The notes under the pieces: model-generated
What the model was told of the DNA's origin: nothing
Database searches by the model: none
The model's input: only the letters and a program-made list of their open reading frames with translations
Assembly: GCA_022577435.1 (NCBI GenBank)
Contig: JAKOON010000003.1
Coordinates: 2,276,001 to 2,340,000 of the forward strand
From: Embiotoca jacksoni
Taxonomy: Eukaryota > Chordata > Actinopteri > Embiotocidae
DNA length: 64,000 nucleotides
Reading direction: 5' to 3'
Translations under genes and position numbers: made by a program
Shown: positions 61,520-64,000 of the stretch, one piece after another
How the letters are laid out: each line of letters opens with the position of its first letter
Numbering within the stretch: position 1 is the first letter of the stretch

Positions 61520-61885
61520 TTGTTGACATTGTTTATTGGATACTCCTGTTCTTTCCGTCTTTTCTCTTTTTTTTTTTCAACATCTTTTCTACATATCCCG
61601 TTGAGCGAACTATAACAAATACTAAATATATAAATGATTATTACTGTGAGAGTGAAATTCTTCCAGGAACCAGAACCAAACAGTTCCTGCTCACATCATC
61701 CTATAGACGACCCTTCGGTCAGACAGATCCTCTCAGATACATCTAAGTTGGACTAAAAGTTTTAAGCCTGACGTGAGTGACGGTCTGGACGGAGGACGGT
61801 CGGATTTGTAGAAAGCAAATCAATCAGCTCAATAACAGCAAAGAGGAGGAGAAAAGCCTTCTCATGCGGTCTTACCCAAGATCAT
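36880..61885 (-). CDS. znf385a: Zinc finger protein 385A, eight coding exons, 425 aa
   Basis: Minus-strand coding exons: 61885-61876, 48170-48025, 45431-45321, 38784-38604, 38416-38105, 37611-37424, 37293-37207, 37122-36880. Lengths sum to 1278 nt with all phases consistent. ZNF385A (HZF) binds RNA and p53 and acts in the nucleus and cytoplasm. The product starts MILGSVNRPGPVPAFLRSPP, like the mammalian MILG isoform, then MDPVQKAVMTHTFG at residue 53. Three widely spaced C2H2 fingers of the matrin/U1C type follow: ZF1 C79, C82, H95, H101; ZF2 C235, C238, H251, H257; ZF3 C301, C304, H317, H323. Linkers are rich in Pro and Ser. The C-terminus is AVAAVMAAAAS, a His-rich insert and GPIRTAHGPILFTPY. 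First intron is 13.7 kb; the intron between 37424 and 37293 is 130 bp. Confidence 0.96.
37207..37293 (-). CDS. znf385a: znf385a exon 7, end of the third zinc finger
   Basis: It encodes HISSRRHRDGVAGKPNPLLS and RHKKRTDFM (residues 317-345), supplying both histidines of finger 3. The donor is TTTATG|GTATTT. Confidence 0.93.
37348..37410. repeat. (CTTT)n microsatellite in a 130-bp znf385a intron
   Basis: About 15 CTTT units with one CCTT, plus a short T run. It is GAAA in the transcript, only 14 bp from the splice donor, and fills half of the intron 37294-37423. Confidence 0.95.
37424..37611 (-). CDS. znf385a: znf385a exon 6, start of the third zinc finger
   Basis: It encodes TKHKTILEARSGLGPIKAYP, a variable stretch and FHCEICNVRVNSELQLKQ (residues 255-316). 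It completes finger 2 (H257) and gives C301/C304 of finger 3. Confidence 0.94.
37968..37981 (+). promoter_or_regulatory. CTCF-like motif CCACTAGGTGGCAG
   Basis: A full match to the CTCF core, in the znf385a intron between 38105 and 37611. It has the same orientation as the match at 11774. Confidence 0.5.
38105..38416 (-). CDS. znf385a: znf385a exon 5, Pro/Ser linker and second zinc finger
   Basis: It encodes residues 151-253: a long Pro/Ser/Ala-rich linker, an acidic ESEEEKAKKLL, then YCSLCKVAVNSLSQLEAHNK with C235, C238 and H251. Confidence 0.94.
38604..38784 (-). CDS. znf385a: znf385a exon 4, end of the first zinc finger
   Basis: It starts SQAEAHYKGNRHARRVKGIE, giving H95 and H101 of finger 1, followed by a Pro-rich linker (residues 90-149). 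Confidence 0.94.
42677..43430 (+). repeat. Family B repeat, long copy in znf385a intron 3
   Basis: It starts CAGTCCTTCCAGGAAATCC and shares the internal blocks of the stat2-intron copies over more than 600 bp. The right terminal CAGTCC inverse is not evident. Confidence 0.72.
44715..44890 (-). repeat. Interspersed repeat with GACGCTTTTATCCAAAA (copy 2)
   Basis: On the minus strand it repeats TTACATTTCATTTATCTGAC, GCTTTTATCCAAAACGACTT and AAGTGCATTTCAACCATGAG, as in the copy at 12.5 kb. Confidence 0.65.
45321..45431 (-). CDS. znf385a: znf385a exon 3, first zinc finger
   Basis: It begins with an in-frame ATG (MDPVQKAVMTHTFGPPL), which could also serve as the start of a shorter isoform. It ends PIISCNVCQIRFNSE with C79 and C82. 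111 nt, phase 0 at both ends. Confidence 0.95.
45432..48024. other. znf385a intron 2
   Basis: No exon is seen. It holds a GT/poly-G tract at 47584-47622 and an AT-rich, single-copy-looking stretch at about 47740-47900 with CAATTGATTAGC and TTTATCACAG motifs. Confidence 0.5.
47584..47622. repeat. (GT)n followed by a 17-base G run
   Basis: About 11 GT repeats are followed by an uninterrupted G run (47606-47622), a likely G-quadruplex and slippage site. Confidence 0.95.
48025..48170 (-). CDS. znf385a: znf385a exon 2
   Basis: It encodes SVNRPGPVPAFLRSPPVIPP and LDMKPFLQFPLEPPHPASIG, ending NFNT (residues 5-52). This is the proline-rich N-terminal segment of the MILG-type isoform. Acceptor ACCACAG at 48171; donor AACACG|GTGAGC. 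Confidence 0.94.
48727..49002 (-). repeat. Family B repeat, shortened copy in znf385a intron 1
   Basis: On the minus strand it begins CAGTCCCTCAAGGAAATCC and contains CAATCTCCACAATATTTGC. The middle is deleted compared with the long copies. Confidence 0.65.
49395..49525. repeat. (CT)n/(CTGT)n pyrimidine-rich microsatellite
   Basis: Runs of CT are interleaved with CTGT units over about 130 bp. Confidence 0.93.
50390..50765 (-). repeat. Interspersed repeat family C, inverted copy
   Basis: The complement of 50390-50765 matches 58400-58840 at roughly nine bases in ten by eye, including the GAGCCGGAGGCTTTTTGGAG and CTGGGGGAGGAGCCAGCGGT blocks. Confidence 0.8.
52931..52996. repeat. (CA)n microsatellite
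   Basis: A pure run of about 33 CA repeats. Confidence 0.96.
54012..54231. repeat. Minisatellite of CACCTCCAC and CACGTCAC modules
   Basis: About 220 bp of CCACCACGTCACCTCCAC-type units with a nested higher-order period of roughly 90 bp. Each CACGTCAC holds an ACGTCA (CRE-like half site). Confidence 0.9.
54500..54800. repeat. Interspersed TGACC-type repeat (copy 2)
   Basis: It begins after a (GTCC)n run. It contains GAATTCCTTCAGATTCGGCT and AAAGGTCACTGTGACATCAC, the inverse orientation of the same family as 5130-5350 and 60550-61070. Confidence 0.5.
56392..58027 (-). mobile_element. Tc1/mariner transposon with IR/DR ends, 1636 bp, TA target duplication
   Basis: Both ends read CAGTGGGTACGGAAAGTATT when viewed inward. 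The element is flanked by TA (56390-56391 and 58028-58029). The inverted repeats are about 215 bp long and almost identical, with an inner direct repeat of GTATTCAGACCC at 56591-56602 and its mate, the IR/DR layout. The internal transposase is broken by frame shifts. It lies in znf385a intron 1. Confidence 0.95.
56608..57629 (-). pseudogene. Tc1-type transposase, frameshifted
   Basis: A DD34E transposase remnant on the minus strand. The N-terminal helix-turn-helix part starts at ATG 57629 (MRSKELSKELRDR) and ends at a stop at 57500-57498. The GRPAKRSNRG linker and second DNA-binding part continue in another frame (about 57517 to 57190). The catalytic part is in a third frame (about 57231 to 56608), with WSDETKIELFG, QQDNDPKHTAK and NPIEHLWRDLK holding the D, D and E. 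Two frame shifts (near 57510 and 57225) make it non-functional. Confidence 0.93.
58390..58865 (+). repeat. Interspersed repeat family C, longest copy
   Basis: It runs from the GGTTTGTGAACGTTATGAAG text to CCTCTAGTGGCACTCGCTGG. It is the inverted counterpart of 50390-50765 and overlaps in content with 5840-6085. Confidence 0.8.
59310..59368. repeat. (CA)n microsatellite
   Basis: A pure run of about 29 CA repeats. Confidence 0.96.
60550..61070. repeat. Degenerate tandem of TGACC-type repeats (copy 3)
   Basis: Three to four units of about 130 bp, each with TGACCTTGACCTTTGACC text, a ...CAGTTCAT... core and a GAAATTCCCTCA-type block, arranged in tandem with considerable divergence. Confidence 0.65.
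61378..61520. repeat. (GT)n microsatellite with interruptions
   Basis: About 70 GT repeats with short interruptions (GTGC, GTTT, GCATAT), about 360 bp from znf385a exon 1. Confidence 0.95.
61876..61885 (-). CDS. znf385a: znf385a first coding exon (10 coding bases)
   Basis: ATG ATC TTG G followed by the donor GTAAGACC. With exon 2 it gives MILG-SVNRPGP, matching the start of mammalian ZNF385A. The tiny coding part is supported by this match and by the correct phase. Confidence 0.85.
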
Positions 61886-62380
61886 CCTGCGTCCGTCCAC
61901 TTCTTCTCCGTCCCACGTATGTTCCCACTCTCGCTGCTCTCCTACTGGGCTGACTGGGATCTGAAGCAGCCGCCTCTCTGGCTCACAGAAGTCAGCGTGG
62001 AAAAGACATCCAGCATCACAACCTTCACTCTTCGTGTCGTCTCTCCTTCCCTCCTCGTCCAAACAGGAGACGCTGCGTCTCCTTCGGATCTCAGCCAGCT
62101 GTTGCGACAGGAGAAGCGCAGCAGCAGCAGCAGCAGCGACCGCAACACAACAAGCACTCAACGCGCTGCAACGACGGCTGTAATGTATTCTCTGTTCTGT
62201 ATTCAGGCCAGCAGGAGGATCAGCGGAGAGATGGAGGAACCTCTGCACTACACCGACTCTCTTCCCCTCGCTCTCCGTCTCTCGCTCACATTTTTGGGGT
62301 TGGGTATAACCTAAAGGCACCTTGCGCTCCCGAGCCGTGATTGGCCCGCGGGCTGGGCCAATGAGAGCGTCGGCAGCCGA
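61886..62380 (-). promoter_or_regulatory. znf385a: znf385a 5' UTR and promoter region
   Basis: The region upstream of the first ATG is GC-rich. It has a short (CAG)n stretch (about 62121-62140, CTG in the transcript) and two facing CCAAT boxes, ATTGG at 62339-62343 and CCAAT at 62357-62361, around a GC-rich centre. The transcription start is inferred to lie between about 62150 and 62320. Confidence 0.5.
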
Positions 62381-63385
62381 GCCTTTTCTCGGGGTGTTTG
62401 AATGAGGAGGCAGAGTGATAATGCTGCTGTCGATTCTGCTCTGCCTTCCTCTCCGTCACTCGTTCTCCACTGTTTACTATTGACCATCTCTGTTCTCCTC
62501 CCGTGTCTCTGCTTGTCTCTCTCTGTACTCCGCCTCTCTCTTCTCATCGACAGCATCTGAAATATGTCTCGGGGCACATTGATCTCTGCCCTGACAATAT
62601 CCTCCTCCCCCCCGTGGGTGAGGCTGCATATTTCCTCTGTTCTCCCCCTTCCACCTGTCTGTCAGTTGGTTTTCACAAAGATCAGGGATGTATTTAAAAA
62701 AATGCTGAGTTCACACCACAAACAAAGAAGAAGAGAGAAGCAGACACAGAGGTGCAGCGAAGACTGACAGCTTGAGAGACTCGATGAAGCATCGCGGCGG
62801 GAGAGTGGGGGGAGGAGGGGGGAGGAGGGGGGAGATTGAGGTTAATGCAGACTGACTTGAGGATGAAAGTGTGGAGGTGAGGAAACGTGGAAGATTCGGT
62901 GAAACGGCACGATGATGAAGGAGGACGCTGGCAGCTGTTTGACAGGCGGAGAGTGCTGACTCAGCTCGCTGTAGCACGTCGCCGTCGCAACGTTTAGCAG
63001 AATAACAGAGTCAAAGACGGATGATGCGTAACGGACATTCAGGCTTCGACAAACACTTTCGCACGAGATCAGACGGTCACATGACCTCCGGCTTCAGGCA
63101 GCCAGTGGTGTTTTCAAGTGAAGCCAGGCATTCCCAGGTTTTTTTTCACACTAGTTTCATTTTAAATAAAACACTTTAACAGTTTTGTCTCTCTTCTGTA
63201 TTTCTCATGTACTTACAGCAGCTGTCAAAGAAGCATTTTCTGAAAAACAGAACATAGATTTGAGGTCTTGTTTCACTTTGCTTCCACAAAAATGTTGCCT
63301 ACGCAACAGGAAGTTCTCCATTTCTACTGAACTTAACAAAATAAAAACACTAAATAAATGTGTTCATGCTGTGTGTGTTTAAGTT

Positions 63386-63387
<2 letters not shown>

Positions 63388-63422
<35 letters not shown>
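63388..63422. repeat. (GT)n(GA)n microsatellite
   Basis: A short GT run continuing into a GA run. Confidence 0.93.
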
Positions 63423-63423
<1 letters not shown>

Positions 63424-63594
63424 ACGGTTTCTTCATTAGTAGAGTCGGCCTGAATAATGCAGGCAGGTGTATTGTTGTGTCCGATGGAGCAGGTGCTAAT
63501 GTGGCTGTCTGAGGGCGGAGGGTCAGACACAGCATGACTTTAATGGATGTCACCACGGCAAAATGAAACCGGACCACTGGGCTCGTGTGACAAA

Positions 63595-63596
<2 letters not shown>

Positions 63597-63638
<42 letters not shown>
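63597..63638. repeat. (GT)n microsatellite
   Basis: A pure run of about 21 GT repeats. Confidence 0.96.
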
Positions 63639-63640
<2 letters not shown>

Positions 63641-64000
63641 TTGGGGATTTATGGTAAGGCTTTAAGTTGTTCACTTATGAAAACACTTTGCTGTTTCTCA
63701 CAGAAATAATAATAATAATAATTTAAAAAAACACTCAAAGATGTTATTTCAAGGTTGATAAATTATACAGTAGACTTAATTATGGGCTTTAAAAGATTGA
63801 GCTTTTATTATTCAAATATATGCAGAAGCAAATGTCATGGCTTCGTGTTGGAGCAGCAGCAGAGATAATAAACGGCCTTTATTGAGAATGTGCAGGAAAC
63901 TGTGGGTTATTCAACATGCAGCAGAGCTGCAGACTGTGAAGATGCAGGCTGATGTTTTCACTATTTTTTGGTCTTATTTGAATTCATTTGAAGTGTAAAA

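Larger units (their letters stand above)
48171..61875. other. znf385a intron 1 (13.7 kb)
   Basis: No exon of another gene is recognised. It carries a family B copy, a CT/GT pyrimidine array, two inverted family C copies, a Tc1-type transposon, CA repeats, a CACGTCAC minisatellite, TGACC-type repeats, and stretches resembling conserved non-coding elements near 51.8-52.2, 53.3 and 60.15-60.3 kb. Confidence 0.6.
62381..64000. other. Spacer upstream of znf385a
   Basis: No coding exon is seen. It includes a G-rich, potentially quadruplex-forming stretch (about 62800-62834), a GT/GA microsatellite (63388-63422) and a (GT)n run (63597-63638). Confidence 0.55.

Overview
The window is vertebrate nuclear DNA from a bony fish, most likely a percomorph teleost. 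The genes have introns with GT/AG junctions, some introns are only 75-130 bp, CA/GT microsatellites are dense, and there is a Tc1-type transposon with DD34E motifs. Five protein-coding genes can be read by joining exons by eye. All are relatives of genes in human 12q13: tac3 (neurokinin B precursor, minus), apof (apolipoprotein F, plus), stat2 (plus), gpr84 (minus) and znf385a (minus).

Layout. 629-1167 is a compact four-exon tachykinin precursor (100 aa) on the minus strand. About 1.2-8.5 kb is repeat-rich spacer. 8.5-10.6 kb is apof, with a TATA-like box, a non-coding first exon and one large coding exon. 10.6-14.7 kb is spacer with interspersed repeats, a CTCF-like motif and a large GA-rich array. 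14.75-27.4 kb is stat2: a CpG-rich promoter, a non-coding first exon and 23 coding exons that join without a break into a 793-aa STAT protein. 27.4-31.3 kb is spacer ending in a 12-bp minisatellite that grows out of the gpr84 stop codon. 31.3-32.5 kb is the single-exon gpr84 coding region (395 aa). An upstream 5' UTR exon candidate and a palindromic double IRF/ISRE-like element lie near 33.3 kb, and a decayed, internally deleted gpr84 copy lies near 34.1 kb. 36.9-61.9 kb is znf385a: eight coding exons (425 aa, three C2H2 fingers) with a 13.7-kb first intron. That intron holds the Tc1 element, inverted copies of another repeat, minisatellites and stretches resembling conserved non-coding DNA. 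61.9-64 kb holds the znf385a 5' UTR and promoter, then spacer.

Functionally, stat2 is the type-I-interferon transcription factor, and gpr84 is a myeloid receptor whose probable upstream region carries a tandem IRF site. The two sit next to each other, so interferon-linked co-regulation is a reasonable hypothesis. The tac3 product is unusual: its first peptide ends FVSLM-G, and the position of the classical neurokinin B has decayed to a sequence without the FxGLM signature.

All gene names rest on protein-level recognition by eye, with no database search. Repeat-family boundaries are approximate.
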